Positions 1 to 7,284 of a stretch of 64,000 nucleotides of DNA are shown here, piece after piece; the first letter of the stretch is position 1; the number at the start of each line of letters is the position of its first letter. A model generated the notes under the pieces. That model was not told the DNA's origin and ran no database searches. It saw nothing but the letters and a program-made list of their open reading frames with translations. The DNA comes from Vibrio sp. qd031. GTDB taxonomy: Bacteria; Pseudomonadota; Gammaproteobacteria; Enterobacterales; Vibrionaceae. Position numbers and translations under genes: made by a program. The DNA lies in assembly GCF_002100145.1 (NCBI RefSeq), contig NZ_JXQD01000025.1, forward strand, positions 1 through 64,000. Reading direction: 5' to 3'.

Positions 1-84
1 AGACTAGAACGTTGATAGGCAGGGTGTGTAAGTGCTGCGAGGCATTGAGCTAACCTGTACTAATTGCCCGTGAGGCTTAACCAT
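1..84 (+). rRNA. rrl: 23S rRNA, 3' end (partial)
   Basis: The first bases match the conserved 3' terminus of gammaproteobacterial 23S rRNA, ending with the segment gaggcttaacca. The gene is cut by the window start. The 5S gene, tRNA-Asp and tRNA-Trp follow in the same direction, so this is the tail of an rRNA operon. The exact last base is estimated. Confidence 0.9.
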
Positions 85-147
85 ACAACACCCAAAGGGT
101 TTTGATGGACTCAAAGTAAGAACTTTGAATGTGTAAGAGAACAGATA

Positions 148-241
148 CGAGAAACGAGCGTCGAGAGACGAGTTTTTTGCTACAGCTTTCCAAAGTTAAA
201 TAGAGACGATAGATGACTCGCTTCTCGCGACTCGCCTCTCG
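148..241. repeat. CGAG-rich imperfect inverted repeat in the 23S-5S spacer
   Basis: The arms at 148-172 and 217-241 are 25 nt each and match at about 18 of 25 positions when one is reverse-complemented. Both are built from CGAG steps. The right arm, read on the minus strand, contains CGAGAGGCGAG, which recurs in the truB-rpsO gap (42771 and 42858). In the transcript it would form a long stem between 23S and 5S rRNA, possibly used in processing. Function is inferred. Confidence 0.55.
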
Positions 242-255
242 GCTCTAAACAAATT

Positions 256-373
256 TGCTTGGCGACCATAGCATTGTGGACCCACCTGATTCCATGCCGA
301 ACTCAGAAGTGAAACGCAATAGCGCCGATGGTAGTGTGGGGTTTCCCCATGTGAGAGTAGGACATCGCCAGGC
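256..373 (+). rRNA. rrf: 5S ribosomal RNA
   Basis: The sequence from tgcttggcgacc to catcgccaggc is a full 5S rRNA of about 118 nt with the conserved ccgaactcagaagtgaaac segment. The ends pair (tgcttggcga with tcgccaggc). It follows the 23S gene after a spacer of about 170 nt and precedes two tRNAs. Ends are good to a few bases. Confidence 0.95.
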
Positions 374-416
374 TTTAAATTAAAGTGATACTTGCTTAGG
401 CGAGTAATACCACTGC

Positions 417-493
417 GGAGTGGTAGTTCAGTTGGTTAGAATACCGGCCTGTCACGCCGGGGGTCGCGGGTTCGAGTCCCGTCCACTCCGCCA
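417..493 (+). tRNA. tRNA-Asp (GTC)
   Basis: A 77-nt cloverleaf with acceptor arms GGAGTGG/CCACTCC and discriminator G, an encoded CCA end, the T-loop TTCGAGT, and an anticodon stem CCGGC/GCCGG around loop CTGTCAC, giving anticodon GTC. It is distal in the rRNA operon, as in E. coli rrnC and rrnH. Confidence 0.97.
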
Positions 494-531
494 CTTTTTC
501 AAAGACAATGTTAAGTCTCTAAAATAACTGC

Positions 532-608
<77 letters not shown>

Positions 609-614
609 TTTTCG

Positions 615-645
615 AAGGCTCTGACTTAGGTCAGAGCCTTTTTCG
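615..645 (+). terminator. Rho-independent terminator of the rRNA operon
   Basis: A perfect 11-bp stem (AAGGCTCTGAC / GTCAGAGCCTT) with loop TTAG runs into a T tract, 7 nt after the CCA end of tRNA-Trp. Confidence 0.9.
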
Positions 646-736
646 TTTTCGCTTTTTCTAAAGTGATGTGTTGTGAGTTGGAGTGTTAGCCCGGTCGAAT
701 CTCCGGTTGGCTTTCCTGGTACCCCGAGCAATTTTT

Positions 737-772
737 AAGGCCTCACTCTTTGTTAATAGAAAGTGAGGCCTT
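737..772. terminator. Second stem-loop downstream of the rRNA operon
   Basis: A perfect 11-bp inverted repeat AAGGCCTCACT / AGTGAGGCCTT with a 14-nt loop. There is no strong T run on the 3' side of either strand, so it may be a back-up terminator or the end of a minus-strand transcript (see the small ORF at 917-1021). Confidence 0.5.
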
Positions 773-1471
773 ATATTAGTGGTTAAGTTTATTGCTTTGT
801 TTAATCTGGTTTTTTACACTTTGCTGGCATAAAAGTAAGTTAAGTAAAAAGTCGCCTACAGCTTTGAGTGTGTATTTACCCTCCTTAGATAATAAATATC
901 GATGTTCAACTCACTACTATGAACTCGTACATGTTGTCATAGTGGCTCCAATTAGCATGGCAGTTACAATATATTTGCTTGTTAAGATTCCTAATCCTAG
1001 AGCGTTGATGGCTTTGTTCATAATTCTCTCCTGAAACTATCGCGAAATACTTTTGTTCACTATAGCGGTTATGCTTAAGGTTTATGGGAGATGAGCTGAG
1101 TTTTGGATAATTGTTAACGTATTGTTTTTAAATATGTAATAGGGAGCTCAGGGTTACATTTGCATACAAAGTGTTTCTATTTGACGTATCTCTGAACGAT
1201 TGATAGCTAAAGTGGTGTCAAGGGCAAAGTTGCCTGGAACTTGATTGATTTAGGCGAGACTGTAGTAATTGTAATTAAAACAATTATTGAAGAGATTCTT
1301 GTGTTGTTTCACTTTAAGCACCTTGAACTTAGACGTTGCTGATTTGCTGAGTGAAGTAATAAAACGTTAAAAGTACTGTGCAAATCACACAAAATCGCTT
1401 AAGATTTGCGCCCTCCCAATGCCACTAGGTGGCGTTGTCCTGACTTGATATCAGATTAGAGTATTTAAAAT
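773..1471. other. Gene-poor interval between the rRNA operon and trhP
   Basis: About 700 bases with no recognisable long gene. A plus-strand frame of 80 codons at 792-1034 lacks any family resemblance and a clear ribosome site. The only candidate I keep is the 34-codon minus-strand ORF at 917-1021. Confidence 0.5.
917..1021 (-). CDS. Possible 34-residue small protein
   Basis: On the minus strand an ATG at 1021 opens a 34-codon frame ending in TAG. It is preceded by a good Shine-Dalgarno, CAGGAGAG, about 5 nt upstream. The peptide begins MNKAINALGLGIL and is mostly hydrophobic or neutral with one Cys near its end, so it could be a small membrane peptide. A -10-like TATAGT lies about 40 nt upstream. 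I recognise no family. It sits alone in an otherwise empty interval. It could also be a chance ORF. Confidence 0.3.
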   Translation of the reverse strand: MNKAINALGLGILTSKYIVTAMLIGATMTTCTSS

Positions 1472-2854
1472 ATGTTTACACCAGAATTACTATCGCCAGC
1501 CGGTAGCCTTAAGAACATGCGTTATGCGTTTGCTTATGGCGCTGATGCGGTTTACGCCGGTCAACCTCGATACAGTCTTCGCGTTCGAAATAACGAGTTT
1601 AATCACGAGAACCTACAAATAGGAATCGACGAAGCTCACGAGCTTGGAAAGCGATTCTATGTGGTTTGTAATATCCAACCGCATAACTCAAAACTCAAAA
1701 CCTTTATACGCGATCTCAAACCTGTAGTAGAAATGGGGCCAGACGCACTAATCATGTCAGATCCTGGTTTGATCATGATGGTTCGTGAAGCTTTCCCGGA
1801 TATGGCCATTCACCTCTCAGTTCAAGCAAATGCGGTTAACTGGGCTACAGTGAAATTCTGGAGCACACAAGGTGTAGAGCGTGTAATTGTATCGCGTGAA
1901 CTCTCTCTTGAAGAGATTGCAGAGATCCGCGAACACTGCCCTGAGACTGAATTAGAAGTGTTCGTACACGGCGCGTTGTGCATGGCTTATTCTGGTCGCT
2001 GTCTTCTATCTGGTTACATGAATAAGCGCGATCCAAACCAAGGTACTTGTACTAATGCTTGTCGTTGGGAGTACAACGTAGAGCAAGGCAAAGAAGACGA
2101 GTCGGGTCAAATTGTCGAAAAATTTGATCCTACTGCCCAGGCTATTGAGGTTCAGGACGAAAGACCAGAAACAACGATTGGTGCAGGAAAACCGACCGAC
2201 GAAGTTGTACTGCTGTCAGAAAGCCACAAGCCAGATGAGAAAATGGCCGCATTTGAGGATGAGCATGGTACTTACATCATGAACTCTAAGGATCTTCGTG
2301 CGATTCAACACGTGGAACGCTTAACTAAAATGGGTGTCCATTCGTTGAAGATTGAAGGACGTACTAAGTCTTTCTACTACTGTGCACGTACCGCTCAGGT
2401 TTACCGTAAAGCCATCGACGACGCGGTAGCGGGTAAGCCGTTTGACGAATCTTTAATGACTACCCTAGAAAGCTTAGCTCACCGTGGATACACCGAAGGG
2501 TTCTTACGCCGTCACACACACGATGCATATCAAAACTATGACTATGGCTACTCTATTTCTGATTCACAACAGTTTGTCGGTGAGTTTACCGGTAAACGAG
2601 ATGGTGATTATGTTGAAGTCGAAGTTAAGAATAAATTCTTAGTGGGTGACAGTCTTGAACTGATGACGCCAAACGGCAATGTTGTGTTTAACCTTGAAGC
2701 GATGAAAAACCGTAAAGGCGAAGTCATTGACGACGCTAAAGGTAACGGCCACTTCGTGTTTATACCTGTGCCAAAGGATTTGGACCTCAACTTTGCATTG
2801 CTTATGCGTAACTTGAGTGAGGGGCAGGATACCCGTAATCCAACAGGTAAATAG
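1472..2854 (+). CDS. trhP: tRNA 5-hydroxyuridine modification protein TrhP (U32 family)
   Basis: A 460-residue ortholog of E. coli YegQ/TrhP. TrhP makes 5-hydroxyuridine at tRNA wobble position 34 in an O2-independent route that uses prephenate and needs Fe-S cluster assembly. The N-terminus (FTPELLSPAGSLKNMRYAF) and the motif VFVHGALCMAYSGRC are typical U32. Candidate 4Fe-4S ligands are Cys170, Cys177, Cys193 and Cys197. Length matches the family (about 450). The start ATG at 1472 has only a weak upstream ribosome site, but the N-terminus aligns with relatives. It is followed after 2 nt by the ferredoxin gene yfhL, so the two are very likely co-transcribed. Formerly annotated as a collagenase-like protease; no protease activity is implied. 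Confidence 0.93.
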   Translation: MFTPELLSPAGSLKNMRYAFAYGADAVYAGQPRYSLRVRNNEFNHENLQIGIDEAHELGKRFYVVCNIQPHNSKLKTFIRDLKPVVEMGPDALIMSDPGLIMMVREAFPDMAIHLSVQANAVNWATVKFWSTQGVERVIVSRELSLEEIAEIREHCPETELEVFVHGALCMAYSGRCLLSGYMNKRDPNQGTCTNACRWEYNVEQGKEDESGQIVEKFDPTAQAIEVQDERPETTIGAGKPTDEVVLLSESHKPDEKMAAFEDEHGTYIMNSKDLRAIQHVERLTKMGVHSLKIEGRTKSFYYCARTAQVYRKAIDDAVAGKPFDESLMTTLESLAHRGYTEGFLRRHTHDAYQNYDYGYSISDSQQFVGEFTGKRDGDYVEVEVKNKFLVGDSLELMTPNGNVVFNLEAMKNRKGEVIDDAKGNGHFVFIPVPKDLDLNFALLMRNLSEGQDTRNPTGK

Positions 2855-2856
2855 GT

Positions 2857-3111
2857 ATGGCGCTCAAAATTAAGTCTAACTGCATTAATTGCGATATGTG
2901 TGAGCCAGAGTGCCCCAATAACGCCATTAGCATGGGAGACGAAATTTACGAAATAGATCCCGATCTTTGCACAGAGTGTAAAGGTCACTATGACGCACCA
3001 ACCTGCCAGTCAGTATGTCCCATTACTAAGTGCATCATTACCGATCCACAGCGAGTGGAGACTGAAGAGCAGCTTCTTGATAAGTTTGTCATTATTCAGG
3101 GATTAGCTTAG
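2857..3111 (+). CDS. yfhL: YfhL-family 4Fe-4S dicluster ferredoxin
   Basis: An 84-residue ferredoxin of the Allochromatium type. The first cluster motif has Cys9, 12, 15 and 19 (CxxCxxCxxxC). The second region has Cys38, 41, 50, 54 and 59 with the characteristic CxxC-x8-CxxxC insertion. E. coli YfhL is about the same length. The gene starts 2 nt after the trhP stop, with its ribosome site inside the end of trhP. In E. coli the two genes are far apart, so the coupling here suggests the ferredoxin supplies electrons to, or maintains the cluster of, TrhP. That link is inference from context. Confidence 0.92.
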   Translation: MALKIKSNCINCDMCEPECPNNAISMGDEIYEIDPDLCTECKGHYDAPTCQSVCPITKCIITDPQRVETEEQLLDKFVIIQGLA

Positions 3112-3132
3112 CCTGTTTCGTCACTCACAGAC

Positions 3133-3166
3133 AAAAATGCCCAGTATCGACTGGGCATTTTTTATT
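3133..3166. terminator. Bidirectional terminator between yfhL and rdgC
   Basis: A 13-bp perfect stem AAAAATGCCCAGT / ACTGGGCATTTTT with loop ATCG, T-rich on the plus strand and A-rich at the start. It serves the two convergent genes. Confidence 0.9.
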
Positions 3167-3190
3167 TTTTAGGTACCGTCAGTACAGTAC

Positions 3191-4102
3191 TTATTCTGAA
3201 TCAAACCCACCTAGGGCATCATATAAGTTTGGCAAAAAGACCTCGAACTCTCCACAAATGAGCGCCATATCGGCATCAAAGCGAGCGTCTTTATCCTCAC
3301 GCGGAATGTCATCGTTCTCGTCTTTTAGCTCATCCGAAAACTTAAGGCGTTTAATACTGCCATCGTCGGCTAGGACAAACTCAATTTTATCTTCCCACTG
3401 TAACGCCAATTTGGTTACAAGTTTATCCAGCTCTAAGTGTTGCTTGATTTCGTCACTGAACAAGTTTTGATTTTTACAGCGAATGACGCTGTCGTCGGTA
3501 ACTGACTTAAGCTCAGCTTCCATCAACACTTCGTAGTTTGCTGGGGCGCTATCTTGCTTAATCCATTGCGTGAGCGTCACTTCGATTGCGTCGTTTGGAA
3601 TCGCTGGAACGACAGGTAGGCTGCCAATTGACTTACGCAGCAATGCAAGAGCTTCTTCTGCTTTCGTGTGGCTGCTGCTATCGACAACGACCAGGCCTTG
3701 CTTCTTTAAAATGACAATGGGAATAAAAGTACTTTTGGTAAAAGCTTTAGGGAGCAGGTCAATCAACACTTCATCTTTAAGCGTGTCTTTCTCTTTTTTG
3801 GTTAATGCACGTGACTCGTCAGCTTGGGCAAGCGCAACTTTTGATTCTACCTGATCTTTAACGACTGAAGCCGGCAAGATTTTCTCTTCTTTGCGAGCTT
3901 TAAGAAGCAAGTTATTGCCGACCGCATGGATAAGCGTATCGCCCAACACTGAACTCCAGCCAAATTTTTGTTTGTCTTGGCTACCACATGGCGTAAAAGC
4001 AAATTCAGCCAGCTGGCTTTCGAAGGTTTCTAGGTTATCGTCCAGTTCTTTGTTTAGTCGGTAAACCAGCGCGTTCTTAAACCACATATTTTTGTCCATC
4101 AT
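3191..4102 (-). CDS. rdgC: Recombination-associated protein RdgC
   Basis: A 303-residue nucleoid-associated protein. RdgC forms a ring-shaped dimer on duplex DNA and limits RecA-promoted exchange. The N-terminus ([18 protein letters not shown]) and the segment [20 protein letters not shown] are family hallmarks, and the length equals E. coli RdgC. Two starts are possible: 4102 (MMDKN) or 4087 (MWFKN); E. coli RdgC starts at the equivalent of the second, and neither has a strong ribosome site. It is divergent from phoB, as in other vibrios. Confidence 0.95.
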   Translation of the reverse strand: MMDKNMWFKNALVYRLNKELDDNLETFESQLAEFAFTPCGSQDKQKFGWSSVLGDTLIHAVGNNLLLKARKEEKILPASVVKDQVESKVALAQADESRALTKKEKDTLKDEVLIDLLPKAFTKSTFIPIVILKKQGLVVVDSSSHTKAEEALALLRKSIGSLPVVPAIPNDAIEVTLTQWIKQDSAPANYEVLMEAELKSVTDDSVIRCKNQNLFSDEIKQHLELDKLVTKLALQWEDKIEFVLADDGSIKRLKFSDELKDENDDIPREDKDARFDADMALICGEFEVFLPNLYDALGGFDSE

Positions 4103-4199
4103 GTCTCAAAGTAGGTCAATCATAGGGATTTTTAGATAAATTTCTATGATTTTTAGCGTGGTATGACTAAATGAATATTGTGTGATATTTTGATTGCAC

Positions 4200-4233
4200 A
4201 ATTCACATTAATGTCATACAAAACATTGATAAT
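4200..4233 (+). promoter_or_regulatory. Candidate Pho box and -10 of the phoB promoter
   Basis: AATTCAC-ATTA-ATGTCAT (4200-4217) fits the two-repeat Pho box (CTGTCAT with 4-nt spacers) at 4 of 7 and 6 of 7 positions. A -10-like GATAAT lies 10 nt further at 4228-4233. This is the standard arrangement in which PhoB replaces the -35. The nptA site at 27163-27180 has the same 10-nt spacing. Confidence 0.5.
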
Positions 4234-4268
4234 CCGTCGCAACGTTATGGAATAAGGGTTTATTGACT

Positions 4269-4958
4269 ATGGCTATTCGCGTTCTCATTGTTGAGGATGA
4301 AGCTCCAATTCGCGACATGTTGACTTTGGTGCTTGAACAACAAGGCTATCAAGTAACAGCAGCTGAAGACTACGATGCTGCGCTGCGTTTAATTTGTGAG
4401 CCTTATCCTGATCTAATCTTATTGGATTGGATGCTACCTGGTGGTTCGGGCATTAATCTTATTAAGCACCTCAAACGTCAAGAAATGACACGCAGTATTC
4501 CCGTTGTGATGCTTACGGCTCGTGGCGAAGAAGAAGATAAAGTGAAAGGCCTTGAAGTCGGTGCAGACGACTACATCACTAAGCCATTTTCTCCTAAAGA
4601 GATGCTTGCACGCCTTAAAGCGGTTATTCGTCGTGTCTCTCCGGCTGCTCTAGAAGATGCCATTGAAGTGCGCGGACTAAAGCTAGATCCTGTATCGCAT
4701 CGTGTATCGGCGGATGAGAGTCCAATCGATATGGGACCGACAGAGTTCAAGATGTTGCATTTCTTCATGACGCACCAAGAGCGCGTATACAATCGCGAGC
4801 AGCTTCTCAACTACATTTGGGGAACCAATGTTTATGTGGAAGATCGTACGGTTGACGTACACATTAGACGATTGCGCAAAGCACTAGAGCCAACAGAGCA
4901 CGACAAGTTGGTACAGACGGTACGTGGTGCTGGTTATCGTTTCTCAACCAAAGTATAA
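4269..4958 (+). CDS. phoB: Phosphate regulon response regulator PhoB
   Basis: An OmpR-family response regulator of 229 residues. The receiver domain (1-120) has the acidic pocket EDE near residues 9-11, phospho-acceptor Asp53 (LLDWMLPG) and the conserved Lys in ITKPF. The C-terminal winged helix (about 130-229) ends in VRGAGYRFS. It binds Pho boxes and activates phosphate-starvation genes when phosphorylated by PhoR. I chose the ATG at 4269, with AAGGG 11 nt upstream, over the in-frame TTG at 4263, because [11 protein letters not shown] aligns with other PhoB proteins. It begins a run of seven phosphate genes on this strand. Confidence 0.96.
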   Translation: MAIRVLIVEDEAPIRDMLTLVLEQQGYQVTAAEDYDAALRLICEPYPDLILLDWMLPGGSGINLIKHLKRQEMTRSIPVVMLTARGEEEDKVKGLEVGADDYITKPFSPKEMLARLKAVIRRVSPAALEDAIEVRGLKLDPVSHRVSADESPIDMGPTEFKMLHFFMTHQERVYNREQLLNYIWGTNVYVEDRTVDVHIRRLRKALEPTEHDKLVQTVRGAGYRFSTKV

Positions 4959-4976
4959 GGTTGATAATAAACTGAG

Positions 4977-6266
4977 ATGATTGAAAAACTGACCTGGAAA
5001 ACGCTGCTTTGGCAGCTCAGCTTGTTTTATCTTCCGTGGTTCTTTATTGGTTGGCTCACCGGTAGCTACGCCAATTTTTTGCTATTGGGATCGGTGATCC
5101 TAATCGCATGGCAGACAGTCAATCAGAAGCGCTTATCGGACTGGTTATTTAGCGATAGGCGCCTTAGTCCTCCTAAAAGCAGTGGCAGCTGGGAGCCTTT
5201 ACTCAACGGATTATATCGTTGGCAAGGACAGCATCGACGTAAGCGTCGTGATCTGTCTAATCTGATTCGTCGCTTTAAAAACGGTGCAGAATCTCTACCC
5301 GATGCCGTTGTCGTATTTCGCAGTGAAGGACAAATCGTCTGGTGCAATAGGCTCGCGCAGCAGCTGCTTGGTTTTCGATGGCCAGATGACAGTGAGCAAT
5401 CTATCTCTAACCTCATTCGCTCCCCCGACTTCATTAAATACTTACGTCGCAATGAGTTTGACGAGCCACTGCAAATGCGGTCGCCGCGTAATGTAGAGAA
5501 TATTCTTGAATTTCGAATTGTTCCTTACACCGAAGGGGAGCATTTGATGGTGGTGAGGGATATTACTCAATTGCGACAACTCGAAGGTATGCGAAGAAAC
5601 TTCTTTGCCAATGTTTCTCATGAATTGAGAACCCCGATGACGGTGCTAAAGGGCTATCTCGAAATGATGGAAGATCCCGCAATGGTGCCAGGCCTTTGGC
5701 CTAAAGCACACGGTGTGATGACTGAGCAGCTTAATCGAATGAATGGGCTAGTAGAACAGTTACTGACATTGTCAAAGATCGAAGCCGCTCCTCATAATGC
5801 TCTCGATAATGTCGTAGAAGTGCCCAAAATGTTGTCAATATTAGAAGATGAAGCCGTTGCACTCAGTGGTGGTCGCCATAAGATTGTGTTTGACGTCGAT
5901 ACTGAGTTACGCGTGTTTGGCGATGAAGATCAACTTCGCAGTGCGATGTCCAACTTAGTGTATAATGCCGTTAAATATTGTGGTGAAAACGCAACCATCA
6001 ACGTCACCTGGAAGCGCAAGGGGACAGGTGTTCTATTTTCGGTGAAAGATAATGGTGTGGGCATTGAGGCTAAGCACTTACATCGATTGACCGAGCGATT
6101 CTACCGGGTCGACAAAGCGCGCTCTCGGGAGAGCGGTGGCAGTGGACTAGGCCTTGCGATTGTTAAACACGCACTGAATCACCATGAATCGATGTTGCAA
6201 GTTGAGAGTGAAGTAGGGAAAGGGAGTCATTTCTATTTTGAATTTCTACACAACTGGGTGGCTTAG
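4977..6266 (+). CDS. phoR: Phosphate regulon sensor histidine kinase PhoR
   Basis: A 429-residue membrane histidine kinase. Two closely spaced N-terminal hydrophobic segments (about 10-27 and 31-47) have almost no periplasmic loop, as expected for PhoR, which senses the Pst-PhoU state and not phosphate directly. A PAS domain covers about 95-200. The phospho-acceptor is His215 in FFANVSHELRTP. The N box NLVYNAVKYC, G1 DNGVGI and G2 GGSGLGLAIVKH are intact. It lies 18 nt after phoB. Confidence 0.96.
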   Translation: MIEKLTWKTLLWQLSLFYLPWFFIGWLTGSYANFLLLGSVILIAWQTVNQKRLSDWLFSDRRLSPPKSSGSWEPLLNGLYRWQGQHRRKRRDLSNLIRRFKNGAESLPDAVVVFRSEGQIVWCNRLAQQLLGFRWPDDSEQSISNLIRSPDFIKYLRRNEFDEPLQMRSPRNVENILEFRIVPYTEGEHLMVVRDITQLRQLEGMRRNFFANVSHELRTPMTVLKGYLEMMEDPAMVPGLWPKAHGVMTEQLNRMNGLVEQLLTLSKIEAAPHNALDNVVEVPKMLSILEDEAVALSGGRHKIVFDVDTELRVFGDEDQLRSAMSNLVYNAVKYCGENATINVTWKRKGTGVLFSVKDNGVGIEAKHLHRLTERFYRVDKARSRESGGSGLGLAIVKHALNHHESMLQVESEVGKGSHFYFEFLHNWVA

Positions 6267-6310
6267 CAGAAGACACGTAGATGAACGCAATAAGAGAGTA
6301 AAGGCGGTCA

Positions 6311-7282
6311 ATGGGTAATCTCTTTCACCCTGCGAAGGTACTTTGTTTTATCGTTTTACTAATTAGCGTCCCGCTACAAGCGAAATTAATCGATTATCAA
6401 AAACAGCCCTCACTTCGCGGCGAAATAAATTCAGTAGGCTCAGACACTTTATCCACGTTAATGGATGAATGGGTGTCTGAGTTTACGCGTCTATACCCTA
6501 GAGTAAACATCCAGGTACAAGCCAGTGGTTCTTCTACAGCAGTACCTGCACTTACGGAGGGCACAGCGCGATTTGGGCCAATGAGTCGCCCAATGCGCGA
6601 CAGTGAAATTGACGCATTCAAACATGCCCATGGGTACCCTCCTATTCAACTTAAAGTGGCCATTGATGCTGTCGCTGTTTATGTCAATAGTCGTAACCCT
6701 ATTGATGCGTTAACCATTGGTGAAATTGACGCTATTTTCTCTGCAACCAGACGCTGTGGACTGCCGCAATCCATTCGTAAATGGGAGCAGTTAGGTGTGT
6801 CCGAAGATTGGTCTCAACGTACAATTCAAAGCCTCGGGCGAAACTCGGTCTCTGGGACCTATGCTCAATTCAAAGACTTGGCATTGTGCCAAGGTGACTT
6901 CCACCGACAGGTCAATGAAATGCCCGGATCGGCATCGGTGGTGGAATCGGTTGGTCGAGACATTAGCGCTATTGGCTATTCCGGTGCAGGGTATGAAACA
7001 TCCAGTACCAAGATTATTGGAGTGATCGGGTTTGATAATCAAGTGACCTACCCGATATATCAAGATATCGTCGGTGATAGGTACCCGCTTTCTCGTTACT
7101 TATATCTCTACATCAATAAAGCCCCTAATATTCCGATGCAAGCGGCAGAGCGCGAGTTCCTAAAATATATTTTCTCCACTGAAGGGCAAGCCATTGTTGA
7201 GAAGGTTGGTTATATTGCGGTTTCTCCTGAAGTAGCAGAAAGTGAGTTAAGTAATATCTCGTCAGCAAGCCTGGGAGAGTAG
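6311..7282 (+). CDS. pstS: Phosphate ABC transporter substrate-binding protein (PstS family)
   Basis: A 323-residue periplasmic phosphate-binding protein. An N-terminal signal peptide (hydrophobic stretch about 10-24, VLCFIVLLISVPLQA) is followed by the mature domain. The motif GSDTLSTLMDEW and the segment QVQASGSSTAVPALTEG are typical of phosphate-binding loops. It captures phosphate and delivers it to PstCA. The start ATG at 6311 has AAAGG upstream. It is 44 nt after phoR, with no separate Pho box visible in the gap, and 2 nt before pstC. Confidence 0.92.
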   Translation: MGNLFHPAKVLCFIVLLISVPLQAKLIDYQKQPSLRGEINSVGSDTLSTLMDEWVSEFTRLYPRVNIQVQASGSSTAVPALTEGTARFGPMSRPMRDSEIDAFKHAHGYPPIQLKVAIDAVAVYVNSRNPIDALTIGEIDAIFSATRRCGLPQSIRKWEQLGVSEDWSQRTIQSLGRNSVSGTYAQFKDLALCQGDFHRQVNEMPGSASVVESVGRDISAIGYSGAGYETSSTKIIGVIGFDNQVTYPIYQDIVGDRYPLSRYLYLYINKAPNIPMQAAEREFLKYIFSTEGQAIVEKVGYIAVSPEVAESELSNISSASLGE

Positions 7283-7284
7283 CG

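Noticed and set aside
792..1034. An 80-codon plus-strand frame
   Set aside because: No family resemblance, no clear ribosome site, and composition like the surrounding intergenic DNA. A minus-strand frame with a better ribosome site overlaps it.
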